Shown one piece after another: positions 26,466 through 36,080 of a stretch of 64,000 nucleotides of DNA. Under the pieces are notes generated by a model. That model saw nothing but the letters and a program-made list of their open reading frames with translations. It did not search any database and was not told the DNA's origin. A program made the translations under genes and the position numbers. The DNA is taken from assembly GCF_000328475.2 (NCBI RefSeq), contig NC_026483.1, forward strand, positions 930,001-994,000. Direction: 5' to 3'. Positions within the stretch are counted from its first letter, which is position 1; every line of letters begins with the position of its first letter. The stretch comes from Mycosarcoma maydis (Eukaryota > Basidiomycota > Ustilaginomycetes > Ustilaginales).

Positions 26466-26931
26466 TCCTTCGCGTGCACACACCAGACGCATGCATCTTG
26501 ATCACCTCACCTCTTCTCAGCTCCACCGTGTGCACCAATTCAATCCAATCCAATCGTCAATCGCGAATCGCGAATCGCAGCAGCGTCAATCTCACGTCTG
26601 TGCGTGTGTACCATGTTGATTTCGTGATTTGTGATTCGTGATTCCGACTGAGCGCTTCGCCACGCACGCTGAGACTCACGAGTCACAGTCACGAGTCATG
26701 AGTCAGGGTCCAGCTCATGTGTGCGTTACTGTACGCCGAGATCCGAAGTTTTCGCCGGGTTGAGTGAAAACTCACGCGCGAGACTTTTTATTGAGATTCA
26801 TGATTTTCCGGTTGGACACTCACATCGATCGCACCATATCCTCGATACGCCGTGGTTGCTGTGGTTGCTGTCGTTGTCACCACTGTGCAACGCGTGTACA
26901 ACGCAATCGGCGTGCGGTACCGAATACGCGA
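26466..26931. other. Intergenic region upstream of the DUF1764 gene
   Basis: Contains CAATC and AATCGCG short repeats (about 26540-26580) and CGTGATT-type motifs (26625-26643), with GAGTCAC variants to about 26705. The open frame extends back to 26764, but the upstream part is Arg/Cys/His-rich and not family-like. Confidence 0.5.
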
Positions 26932-27476
26932 ATGACAAACATGGTCAACAAGTCTTCAGCTGCACCTCAAGCACGTGCTAGTCGCAGTGCCAAGAGCAAC
27001 GAGATCGACGATATCTTTGGTGCATCTTCAACCAGTGACAAGCGCACTGAACGCGGTACGGCGAATCCAGCGGATAGCGCTAGGAAAAAGCGCAAGTGCT
27101 CGCCTACCACCACATCCACCACTCATACCAACAAGAACAAACCGCAGCCTCGCAAGCACATCGAGCTGGTCACCGATCAATCCACGTCCACGCCGTCAAC
27201 CCGATCCAAGAAGCTAAAGACCACAAGTGAGCTCTCGCAATTCACCGACAGCCGTGGCTCATCGTCGACGCGCAAACGCACCGAAGAAGGCTACAAGATC
27301 TACACTGCCCAAGAACTCGGCCTGAGCAACAACGGCGGTGATACCATCCACTGCCCCTTCGATTGCCAGTGCTGTACGTATCCTCCGCCCTTCGTCTCCC
27401 TATCCTTATCCATGATCACCGCCGTTATAACTGACACTCCCCCTGCCCCCTCCCAACTCCTACAACAGGCTTCTGA
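26932..27476 (+). CDS. DUF1764-family small protein with an 8-nt terminal exon
   Basis: Predicted exons are 26932-27373 and 27469-27476, giving 149 residues; the ATG at 26941 would give 146. The C-terminus carries the DUF1764 signature: EEGYKIYTAQELGL, then GGDTIHCPFDCQCC. The family normally ends right after CPFDCxCCF. The unspliced frame instead runs on into unrelated sequence. A GTACGT donor splits the last Cys codon, a CTGAC branch-like site lies about 35 nt before a CAACAG acceptor, and splicing gives C-F-stop exactly. The N-terminal half is Lys/Ser/Thr-rich and disordered, with a KKRK nuclear-localisation-like run. Function of the family is unknown; a nuclear or nucleolar role is only a guess. 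The gene converges on the phosphatidylserine decarboxylase gene, whose stop lies 191 bp away. Confidence 0.85.
27374..27468 (+). other. Predicted intron of the DUF1764 gene
   Basis: 95 nt, GTACGT donor, CTGAC branch-like site near 27431, CAACAG acceptor. It leaves an 8-nt coding end (GC TTC TGA). Confidence 0.75.
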
Positions 27477-27667
27477 TCTACCATCCGCACTTGCTCTCCG
27501 CACGCCTTCGAGCACAACGTCCCCCGCACTTACCAATCGCCAGTCTCACATCCCGCACTACCCCGCACCGTGCCACGCTCGCCTCGGCACAGCCACGTTC
27601 GATCTAGGCACGCTCGATCTAGGCACGCGCGATCTGGAACGAGCCCGCAACTCTGCCATGCCAGCCT

Positions 27668-30600
27668 CTATTGCTTAGCGTCCTCGCTCTCTTGTAGCCC
27701 TTCCACATCGTGCAACGCCGTGGCTCTGCCGATGCCCATCCCCACCCTCACCAACGTCTCGATCGCCGCGCGGCTATTGTCCACCAGATCCCTATCCCAT
27801 GCCACCCTCCCACGCTCAAACACCAGCACGATCGTGCTGCCTCCGAACTTGAAATACCCAAACTCGTCGCCCCGTCTCACGTGCTGCCCCTCGTTGACGG
27901 TCAACACGGTACTTCCCACCATCATTGCGCCGATGCAGACCGCGTAGAATGTTCCGAACTGCGCAGAGTGGAACGGCACCACCACGCGGATGTTTTCCCC
28001 GTACACGTCGATCGCCGATCGGATCGCCATCGGGTTGACGGTGTAGTACTGGCCTGCGATCCACGTGAACTTGCCCACGGTGGCGTCCGCCGGACAGTGG
28101 AAGCGATGGTAGTCCTGCGGTGCCAACCTGAAGATCGCGAGCGCTCCACCGTTCTGGTACACATCCATGTCGCTCACGCCTTTGCTGGCATCGCCCAGCA
28201 GCCGCGATACGCTAAAATCACGGCCCTTGATCCAGATGCGTGTAGCCTCGGAAATGCTTTCAAACGCCATCATACGGCAATCGGCTCCACTGACGAGCCG
28301 TCGCGCATTGTCCGCTTCCTCGTTCGGCCTCGCATCCGGCTTGAGCTTGCGGTAGAAAAACTCGTTGAACGTCTTGAAGCTCTCGAGCGTATCTCGAATT
28401 TCGTCCGTGTTCAGATGGTGAAATGCGATAAACGTCGGGATCTCTCTTGCGCTCGCAGGGCTGTCGAACTTGACACCCTGCTTGATCGACATGTTTTTCA
28501 ACATCTTTTTCACCCTTGCACCTTCCATGCGCGACCTGGCGCCCTGATACAGCAATCGAATCCCGAGTCGCACGTACACCTGCATCTTCTCCTCCATCAG
28601 CTCGCCCGTGCGTCGGTCCTGGACGATGATATTCGCCGAATTCGCCCCGAGCGAGTAGTTGCCCTGAGAAATCTTGTTGACCACTTTCGTGTACCATTTG
28701 CGATGTGCCTGCGAGGCGGTCACGTAGTTGCGCACCGTGAGCGATTCCACCCTTCGCCAGTCCTGCGACGCACACACGGCGAGGTGCGTGATGATATCCA
28801 TTTCGCCCTTCTTTGAGAGCCGCGGCATGTGACATAGCGGACACGATTGCAGTCGCACCACGCGCTCGGGCGTCGAGAGATCGTCGTACGAGGACAAACC
28901 CTGGTTGCTCTCAATATGGATGAGCGGAGGAGTGGGCGAGGAAGAGAGCATGCCAGAGCTCGAGCCGCTGGCGCTGCGCGGCTTGGCCAAGCGCGCCGTG
29001 GCTGAGTCGGCAGTCAACTGCGACGAGCGTGCTCCGCTACCGCCGCCGTTCGAGCAAGAATCCGTCGACGACGTCAATGAGAGCGCAGAAAGATCGCGGT
29101 CGAGCGTGCGCATCATGCCACCCGAATTCGTCATGGCGCCTCCGGCCGCCGTGTCGTCACTCGTGCTCGAACGTGTCAGAGCGGTTCCAGTGATGATTGG
29201 CGTTGCACGCTCGTGCAACCCGGATCCAGCCGAGGGAGCATCGGCTCCACTGAAGTCCATTTCCTGGTTCAAATCCGTGCCAACGTCTCCGACACCGCCC
29301 AACAGTGAAGGCGTCTGTGGACCGCTGTTGAAGCTCGACTGGCGCACCGCCTTCCTCTTCAAGTTCCAGGGTTTTTGCACCTCGGCCTCGAGCGCCACGA
29401 TGGTCTCCTCAAACGTCAGCTCGTCTTCTTCCGGATTCTTGTTGACACCCAAAAAGAAGCTGTCGAGCGTCTTGGTGCTGAGCGTACTTCCCAGACTGTC
29501 GAGCATACTCGACAGCTCCAGGCGCGACAAGGTACCGCTGTCGTTGGTGTCAAACTGCTGGGCGAGGTGGTGCCAGAATCGTTGACGAAGTGCATCGTAA
29601 GGCGTAAACTTGGCTTGGATCGTCAGGGTTGGCCTTTTGCTTTTGAACTTGACCTCTTCGTCTTTTTCTACTCGAGACAAGGGCAGGACAAACTCTTTCA
29701 TGGAGCCCGCGATACCTTCGTCGCCCATCTTGTACAAGCCTGTCTCGGCATCCGCTTTCGGAGCGGCGTCCACCAGATCGGCAATGGAGATCTGCGTACC
29801 ACCGACGTAGTCGTTAGAAGACATGCGGTCCCAGTCGTAGATCATGAATTTCGTCTGGAAGTTGGTCTCGTGTCGACGGACGTGGAAGAGCAGCTTTTCG
29901 TTCCATGTCGGGTTGAGTGTGTGCCGAGCCACACGCGTGCGAAAGATCTTTTGACCGAAGCTGATGATGGCGAACGGGTCCATGTCGAAGCCGGTGCGTG
30001 TCATGTTGGACCATCGAGGCAGATCGGTGGCACCTTTGACTTCCATCATGACGATGCCGATGATGTCCATGCCCATCTCAGCCTTGAAGGCGTACTCGCC
30101 TCGTTTGCGTCGACTGTTACCCTGGCCTCGACGACGAGCACCACCTTGTCGTTTGGAGCGACGAGAATCGCTTGTTTGCGAGTCATCTCCGGGGGCAGCG
30201 TTCGGTTTGAGCCGCCTCACACGGGGCAAGCGTCGTTTTGTGCGTGGCTTTGTACCGGTAGCTGAGGCCGATTCGATAGGCGCGGCGGCTTGCGAGGCGT
30301 CAAAGTCGGAAGCGGGGGCGGGGGCGGTAGAATCAATGGGCGTAGCAGCGCCTGAAGTTGAGGTGGACTTGGGACTCTTGTTGCGAGAGAATATGCGTCG
30401 GTACTTGCCTGGAGTAGTCTGGGACTGTGGCGGTGGAGTGAGCAGTGCTGCTGATGGCGAGGCTGAGGCTGTCGAGGACTGTGTTGCAGCAGCAGGCGCC
30501 CCGGCAATGGACTGATAATGCTGATCGTAGACGGCTTCGTCGTCCGACTCGAATTCCAGGCCATCATTGAGATCGCTAGGACCCCCATCAGAGACACCCA

Positions 30601-31834
30601 GATCATCGTCATCGTCGTCATCATCATCATCTTCTTCTCCTTCTTCTTCGTCGTCGTCATCATCATCATCGTCATCGCCATCGTCATCATCATCATCGTC
30701 GTCGTCGTCCTCATCATCTTCGTCGTCGCTGTCGCTGCTGAGGCCATCATCGAGAAACGCCTCTGTTGCGCCAGTGGTGCCGACCGACTGAGAAGCAGGG
30801 ATAGCTCGCACCGCAGCGCCTTGTGTACCAAGCGCCGCCAAGACGAGACGGTTGTAGAGCTCGTCGACGCTCCAGGACTGCGGACCGGTGGCAGCGGTGG
30901 GGGAAGCCGGGACGAAACCGATCTTGACCTGCAGCTCGCCACTGATCTTTGCGTGGGGGTGGGAAGATTCCAGGGGCAGCCAAAGAGGCTGTGCTTTACT
31001 CCACTCGGCAAACCCATCTTTGCACCACGAGCTGACAGGAAGCGAACACTCGCCCATGTAGTCGTCTCCGGAAAAACGGTCCTTGTCCCAGATGACGAAT
31101 TCGAGCGACGAGACGATACCGTTGGAGGCGTCGAGTTGGATGGAGCCACGTGTCGGTTTGGCGGCGTCGTGAAGAGCGGCGGTGGAGTTGGAAAGAGGAT
31201 CTGTAGAAGGACGAAGTCGTCGACGAAGGAGCATGGGGCGTGGCATCTGCCTGCCAACGACACGGGCGCCGGCGGCCCCTAGCTTGACAGGAGCGACAAA
31301 GATCTTGGATGCAGCGCCCGAAATCTTTTTAGTCGAGGCAGAACGGAGACCGAGGCGAGGGCGAGGCTTTGTGGTGGGGTTGGTAGTAGTAGTTGTAGCA
31401 GCAGCAGCAGCAGCCGAAGCGGCGGCGGCATGTGGTGAGAGGGGGCTGGCATCGGTGATGACTTGCTGGATAGCAGCGCGTACGACACTCGAGTCGATGT
31501 CGTCGCTGGCTACCGCGGCGAAGTGAGGGCCAAACCAGTCTGGTACGACGCGGAACTCGAAGGTGGCTTCTTCGGCTTTCCAGACTGGGTCGAGCGTCTT
31601 TGGTTTTACGGTGGTGTGGGAGTTGTTGGCATGATGAGACGAGGCAGCAGAGCCGGGCAAGCTGACGGCGACAAAGGGATCCGACTTTCCGTTGCGATCT
31701 TTGGCAGCCAAATTATTTCCCGAGAGCACCTGTACGCGGAGAGTGCATAGCGTGGTGGAAGGCGAGGAGGCCGCTGAAGCCGAAGGAGACGGCGATGGCG
31801 AAGAGTTGGACGTCATGGCTGGTTCGCGGTTCAT
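27668..31834 (-). CDS. PSD2: Phosphatidylserine decarboxylase, Psd2 type, with C2 domains and EF-hand
   Basis: Encodes 1388 residues from the ATG at 31834; the frame opens further upstream only at a GTG. It should decarboxylate phosphatidylserine to phosphatidylethanolamine at Golgi/endosome/vacuole membranes. Order: a first C2 domain (LRVQVLSGNNLAAKDRNGKSD..) split by an insertion of about 100 residues before VIWDKDRFSGDDYMGE; then an Asp/Glu run (about residues 365-415); a second C2 (VEVKGATDLP-like through YDWDRMSSNDYVGG); an EF-hand-like FDTNDSGTLSRLE; and the catalytic domain, which begins around the segment RNYVTASQAHRKWY. The autocleavage motif is FGGST (GGST at 1331-1334), as in Psd2 enzymes; the Ser would become the pyruvoyl group. 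Only about 55 residues follow it, as expected for the small alpha subunit. No mitochondrial presequence is apparent, arguing against Psd1. Confidence 0.92.
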   Translation of the reverse strand: MNREPAMTSNSSPSPSPSASAASSPSTTLCTLRVQVLSGNNLAAKDRNGKSDPFVAVSLPGSAASSHHANNSHTTVKPKTLDPVWKAEEATFEFRVVPDWFGPHFAAVASDDIDSSVVRAAIQQVITDASPLSPHAAAASAAAAAATTTTTNPTTKPRPRLGLRSASTKKISGAASKIFVAPVKLGAAGARVVGRQMPRPMLLRRRLRPSTDPLSNSTAALHDAAKPTRGSIQLDASNGIVSSLEFVIWDKDRFSGDDYMGECSLPVSSWCKDGFAEWSKAQPLWLPLESSHPHAKISGELQVKIGFVPASPTAATGPQSWSVDELYNRLVLAALGTQGAAVRAIPASQSVGTTGATEAFLDDGLSSDSDDEDDEDDDDDDDDDDGDDDDDDDDDEEEGEEDDDDDDDDDDLGVSDGGPSDLNDGLEFESDDEAVYDQHYQSIAGAPAAATQSSTASASPSAALLTPPPQSQTTPGKYRRIFSRNKSPKSTSTSGAATPIDSTAPAPASDFDASQAAAPIESASATGTKPRTKRRLPRVRRLKPNAAPGDDSQTSDSRRSKRQGGARRRGQGNSRRKRGEYAFKAEMGMDIIGIVMMEVKGATDLPRWSNMTRTGFDMDPFAIISFGQKIFRTRVARHTLNPTWNEKLLFHVRRHETNFQTKFMIYDWDRMSSNDYVGGTQISIADLVDAAPKADAETGLYKMGDEGIAGSMKEFVLPLSRVEKDEEVKFKSKRPTLTIQAKFTPYDALRQRFWHHLAQQFDTNDSGTLSRLELSSMLDSLGSTLSTKTLDSFFLGVNKNPEEDELTFEETIVALEAEVQKPWNLKRKAVRQSSFNSGPQTPSLLGGVGDVGTDLNQEMDFSGADAPSAGSGLHERATPIITGTALTRSSTSDDTAAGGAMTNSGGMMRTLDRDLSALSLTSSTDSCSNGGGSGARSSQLTADSATARLAKPRSASGSSSGMLSSSPTPPLIHIESNQGLSSYDDLSTPERVVRLQSCPLCHMPRLSKKGEMDIITHLAVCASQDWRRVESLTVRNYVTASQAHRKWYTKVVNKISQGNYSLGANSANIIVQDRRTGELMEEKMQVYVRLGIRLLYQGARSRMEGARVKKMLKNMSIKQGVKFDSPASAREIPTFIAFHHLNTDEIRDTLESFKTFNEFFYRKLKPDARPNEEADNARRLVSGADCRMMAFESISEATRIWIKGRDFSVSRLLGDASKGVSDMDVYQNGGALAIFRLAPQDYHRFHCPADATVGKFTWIAGQYYTVNPMAIRSAIDVYGENIRVVVPFHSAQFGTFYAVCIGAMMVGSTVLTVNEGQHVRRGDEFGYFKFGGSTIVLVFERGRVAWDRDLVDNSRAAIETLVRVGMGIGRATALHDVEGLQESEDAKQ
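30598..30735 (-). repeat. GAT/GAC/GAA-rich coding repeat (acidic run) in PSD2
   Basis: On the plus strand this reads as ATC/GTC/TCT-rich triplets. It encodes a nearly continuous Asp/Glu stretch between the two C2 domains. Triplet purity suggests slippage-prone length variation. Confidence 0.85.
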
Positions 31835-33236
31835 CCGATGGCGTTTACGTGATGGTGGTAGCAAGCAAGTTGACGTCGACAAGGAAATGGACGAGTTTAC
31901 ATCTAGCAGGGCGGGTCTGCACTGCCTCGGTTGGTGGCAGTGTGAAACTCGTATCACGTCGATTCACATCCTGGCTCTGAGTTTCACGTTTGTGCTTATT
32001 ACGCTTGACTATCATCTAACGTTATGGCGGCTGTGCCTTGGTGCTTGTCATGCAGAGGGCTGGTCCGAGCGAGCGTGAGAAAAATCGAGGTAATCACGAG
32101 TCGGTGAGAACATGTCGGTTTGCCGTTCTTGCGCATGCTTTGGCTTCCATTCAACATCACACAGCCCTTAGACACCCAAGCCGTGCTTACGTTGTTCCAC
32201 ATTCACGATTGGCCCGACGGCAATTCCGTCGACGAGCAAGCGCCAACCAAAAGGCGTCTGACTGGCAGCTGACCGACGATGGGCATTCAGTCACAATCAC
32301 GAATGTACAAAAGGGCGTTGCCGAACTCCGACGCAGATCTACCCGCAATATCACACACGCATTCACATACATCACACACACACGACAGTGCAAGCTTGAT
32401 TCGGCCTTGGATCGTTTACACGGGTCCTCCGCATCAGTGACGGTCATGCGACCTGCCTCGAACCCGCTTCTCCGGTCCTTGTCATTCGGCTATAAGATTC
32501 TTTACTGTTGGTGTGCTTGATCAGCAAAACCAACGAGACAGAAGAGAATACAAGCCCACCCGACAGACGAGCCGAATGTGTGCGTGTGTGCGTTTGTGCT
32601 TTTGTGCTTGTGCAGAGTCGTGAGTGTTGGTCTCCACACTCGTGACTCTCGTGGCAGGTTTAGACCGCACATCTTGAACACGTAATTCCGCGCTACAATC
32701 GTGAATCGTGAATCGTGAATCGTAAATCGTAAATGCGTGTCAAGAAAAATGCCAACTGCAAGCTGCAAAAGAGGTTTGAGCATTCGTGATTTGGAATTCT
32801 TATCATAGATTTGTTAGTAACAAGTTAATCTTCGATCCCACACGCAGCCAAAGCCCAACTCGCGCGGAAGAACCATGCGCAAGTCTCATCGTAATTCTCA
32901 GTGTGGTTGCTCGACCTAACATGGAGATCAAAATGTCAAAACAGGTTTCGGAACCGAACATGACCGACTCGAAAAAACCTCGAAACGGTCATTTACGGAA
33001 ATCCGCTTCTTCGTGGCTGCCTGGCAGAGGCGTTGCAAATCAGAGAGCACAATAGAGAACAGGTGCGGTGGTGACCAACCGTGCGAGTGTGATTTGTGTT
33101 CCGCTAGGCAAACTCTCTCTCTCTCTCTCTCGCTTTCCATTTGACAGACCATCTCCGGCACGTTGTCAACTACGAAATCTACTGATCTAACCATCACCAA
33201 CTCGGTTATCACGCCTCTTTCAATACTGTCAACAAG
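31835..33236. other. Intergenic region between divergent PSD2 and NDUFA4-like genes
   Basis: Holds CACGATT motif copies (32208, 32295, 32783), a tandem AATCGTGA array near 32697-32735, CA-rich DNA near 32365-32390 and a CT dinucleotide run (33113-33130) just upstream of the NDUFA4-like start. A 160-codon frame at 32038-32520 is not family-like. Confidence 0.5.
33113..33130. repeat. CT dinucleotide run in the NDUFA4-like leader
   Basis: About nine CT units, 107 bp before the ATG. Pyrimidine-rich tracts of this kind are common in promoters or leaders of highly expressed fungal genes. Confidence 0.7.
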
Positions 33237-34192
33237 ATGGTCGGACCAGCAGCTCAAGCAGCCAAGAACAAGGCTCGTCAGGTCTTCATGAAGAACTGGT
33301 TCGTATCCGATGCGCGTGCGTCAATCGCAAATCTGTGACATGCTGCTTGGACGAAGCTTCCATTCCGAGCAGATCCCTACCCAAGCCAGCGAGAAGAGAG
33401 GGAGCACGATCGTTGGTGATCCGCGATCCAGTGAGGAATGGCTCTGGTTATTTAGGATCAGCACAGATCGGCGAGACGACACCGATTTGGCACGGTAAAA
33501 GCCACACTCGACGTGCGCTACTGACACGTGATCTGTTCTGCTCCTCGTTTGCCCACCTAACAACAGGTACGCTCCCGAAGTTCTTCCTATCTACGTTATT
33601 ACTGGTCTCGCTGCCGGTGGTGCCACTTGGTGAGTCAATCGACGTCGTGAAAAGGCAAGCAGCAAGAGCACTATGGCCAAAACACAGTCACGGTCGATTC
33701 GATTCGGCGCGCTTTTCGACTGGCGAGCGAGTTAGAGCCGCACGTTCTGGCATTCGTTCGGACATGCTCCGATCAGAACCTGGTCGATGCACACCGAGCG
33801 CCACGCGCCATGCATCTATGCGGCTTGCAAGTCGCTCTTCGGATCACCCGCCTGGACCACTCTGTCTGTTAGTGAGGATGGAAGCACTTGTCGCCCGCTA
33901 GATTGCAAGATCGATCACATGTTTTGTTCTTTGCAACCCGCTTTGCTCGCTCTGGCCTCGAAGCTAAACTGCCTTTGTCTTGAGTCGAAATTGACACATG
34001 CTGACCGTTGCTTGAGTCTCACTCACCTCCTCCTCCTACAGGTATCTGAGCCGCCTTGCACGAGGACCCGACGTCATCTGGGACCGCAAGAACAACCCCA
34101 CCCCATGGAACAACGTCGAGCCAGGCACCCAAACCAAGTTGATGACGGTCAACCAGCAGTTTGACAAGCAGTACAAGCGCGACCGTCTTTGA
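33237..34192 (+). CDS. NDUFA4/MLRQ (B12D)-like respiratory chain small subunit, three exons
   Basis: Predicted exons 33237-33298, 33567-33629 and 34042-34192 give a 91-residue protein. Both introns (268 and 412 nt) interrupt a Trp codon as TG|G, and splicing restores a continuous family sequence: KNWYAPEVLPIYVITG, GGATWYLSRLARGPDVIWD, then RKNNPTPWNNVEPGTQ. This matches NDUFA4 in its single transmembrane helix (EVLPIYVITGLAAGGATW), the PDVxWDRxNxPxPWN motif and total length (about 80-90 residues). NDUFA4 was first listed as a complex I subunit and later placed with cytochrome c oxidase in mammals. Here an inner mitochondrial membrane respiratory role is inferred. The N-terminus (GPAAQAAKNKARQVF) is short and basic. 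Introns are much longer than others in this window. Confidence 0.87.
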
Positions 34193-34605
34193 AGCTCCGC
34201 ATGGCACGCCGACGCTGCAGAGTTCTGTGTTTGTATATTGCTCTGGATATCTCTTTATCTTGTAGCTTGAATTGCGAGTCTGTCTGCAAAAGCTCTTGCG
34301 CCGAATCACGGATTGCGGGCGAAGCATGTGTTGCTAGGACGTGTCTGGGCCCCAAGATCTTGGAGCGATGCTGAAAAGGTGTGCGAGCATGGTTGTCTGT
34401 CTAGCTTTGACGGATCAGTGGTGAGTGGATCGTCACCACTAAGCATGCCGTCGTCGATCGGAAAGGGAGAGACGGAGAGGCAATCACGAACCGCGAAAAG
34501 TGCAGCGTTGGTTGTCGATGAATCACTTTTCTATTGAATGGCAAGCGCAGCATTTTATACACGGAAACAAAGATACTCTAGCAAAATGGTGAATTAATTT
34601 GGGCT
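34193..34605. other. Intergenic region between convergent NDUFA4-like and GDH genes
   Basis: 3' flanks of both genes. No repeats of note and no coding region recognised. Confidence 0.5.
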
Positions 34606-35973
34606 CTAGAACCAGTCGCCGTGCTGCTTCATGGCGTCGGCAACCTTCTTGAAGCCAGCAATGTTGGCACCACCGACCAAGCTGGGCAGCTTGTCGGCGA
34701 CCTTGTCGTTCTTGGCAGGGAAAGCCTGGCCGGTCTTGAAGCAGTTCTCGTAGGCGTTTTTCATAATGTCCTTGAGTTTCTGGTCAACCTCTTCGGGGGA
34801 CCACGTGAGGCGCGCCGAGTTTTGCGCCATTTCCAGGCCAGAGACGGCGACACCGCCCGAGTTGGCAGCTTTTCCGGGACCGTACCAGCACGCTTTCGAG
34901 GGGTCGGTGATACGCGATTGTTCGTACACGTCGATGGCGGCTTGGTCGAGACCCATGTTGGAACCCTCGGCGACGTAACGACAGCCGGCCGAGAGCGAAA
35001 ACTTGGCCTCGTCGGCATTCAGCTCGTTTTGCGTGGCGCACGGCAGCGCAACGTCGTACGACGAGAACAGCTTCCAAGGGCGAGCACCGGCGTGCCACTC
35101 GAGCGCACCGGAAGCGGTACCGAACGACTCGAGCTCACCACGATTGTACTTGATCTCGGCGATCTTGGAGATCATCTCGGCGGTGAAGCCCTTAGTGTCC
35201 TTGGCGATCAGAGAACCCTTTGAGTCGGAAAGCGAGAGCACGGTGCCTCCGAGTTCGAGTACCTTGAGCGCAGCGTACTGTGCCACATTACCGGATCCTG
35301 AGATGACGACTTTTTTGCCGTTGAAGCCGTTGGTGCCCTGCTCGACGTGGTTGATCATGTGCTCGACGTAGTAGATCAGACCGTAGCCAGTGGCTTCAGG
35401 ACGGATGTTGGATCCACCCCAGTCCAACGCCTTACCGGTGATCACACCGGTCCATTCGTTTCGAAGCTGCTTGTACGTTCCAAACACGAAACCGGCCTCA
35501 CGCGTCGAGAAGCCAATGTCACCGGCGGGTACGTCGGTGTTGGGACCAATGTGTCGCTGCAGCTCGGTAGCAAAGGCCTTGCAGAATCGACGCACTTCAC
35601 CATCGCTCTTGCCCTTGGGGTTGAAGTCGCTTCCACCCTTACCACCACCAATGTTGAGACCGGTTAGGGCGTTCTTGAAGATCTGCTCGAAACCCAAAAA
35701 CTTGAGCACGGACAGGTTGACGGTCTCGTGCAGACGAAGACCTCCCTTGTAAGGACCGAGCGCCGAGTTGAACTGAACACGGTAACCGCGGTTTACCTGT
35801 GAGACGTGGTTGTCGTCCTCCCAGACCACACGGAACTGGATGATGCGCTCGGGGATCTGAACAATCTCAAACGCCTTGTTGTATTCCGGGTACTGCTCCA
35901 GGAAAGGAGCGAGTGTGGTGGCCAGCTCGTTGCGAGCCTGCTCGAACTCGGGCTCAGAGGGAAGGTTGGACAT
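34606..35973 (-). CDS. GDH1: NADP-dependent glutamate dehydrogenase
   Basis: Encodes 455 residues from the ATG at 35973, matching the usual 450-460 length of fungal NADP-GDH. It assimilates ammonium onto 2-oxoglutarate to make glutamate in the cytosol. Visible features: SALGPYKGGLRLH; the GGGKGGSDF substrate motif with its catalytic-region lysines; PAGDIGFSTRE; DWGGSNIRPEATGYG; and the Rossmann GSGNVAQYAAL. The hexameric, short (about 50 kDa) class is clear, rather than the large NAD-GDH class. An upstream in-frame ATG at 36048 would add 25 Ser-rich residues. That ATG is only about 30 bp from a TATA box, so it should lie at or before the transcription start. It is the closest gene to the NDUFA4-like gene and converges with it. 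Confidence 0.94.
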   Translation of the reverse strand: MSNLPSEPEFEQARNELATTLAPFLEQYPEYNKAFEIVQIPERIIQFRVVWEDDNHVSQVNRGYRVQFNSALGPYKGGLRLHETVNLSVLKFLGFEQIFKNALTGLNIGGGKGGSDFNPKGKSDGEVRRFCKAFATELQRHIGPNTDVPAGDIGFSTREAGFVFGTYKQLRNEWTGVITGKALDWGGSNIRPEATGYGLIYYVEHMINHVEQGTNGFNGKKVVISGSGNVAQYAALKVLELGGTVLSLSDSKGSLIAKDTKGFTAEMISKIAEIKYNRGELESFGTASGALEWHAGARPWKLFSSYDVALPCATQNELNADEAKFSLSAGCRYVAEGSNMGLDQAAIDVYEQSRITDPSKACWYGPGKAANSGGVAVSGLEMAQNSARLTWSPEEVDQKLKDIMKNAYENCFKTGQAFPAKNDKVADKLPSLVGGANIAGFKKVADAMKQHGDWF

Positions 35974-36074
35974 GGCTGCGTACAGGTGACAAAGAGGTGA
36001 GCGTGATGTCGAAGAGATGGAATGTGCGGAAAGAGAAGAGGTAAGCATCGGCGACTGTGGCCAATGCCCAAGTC

Positions 36075-36080
36075 TTTATA
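36075..36080 (-). promoter_or_regulatory. TATA box of the glutamate dehydrogenase gene
   Basis: TATAAA on the minus strand, about 100 bp before the preferred ATG at 35973 and about 30 bp before the alternative ATG at 36048. Confidence 0.5.

Noticed and set aside
31835..31957. Extension of PSD2 to 31957
   Set aside because: The frame opens with GTG; the first ATG is at 31834.
32440..32500. GGGTTCGAGGC-like sequence on the minus strand as a possible tRNA
   Set aside because: No cloverleaf could be traced around it.
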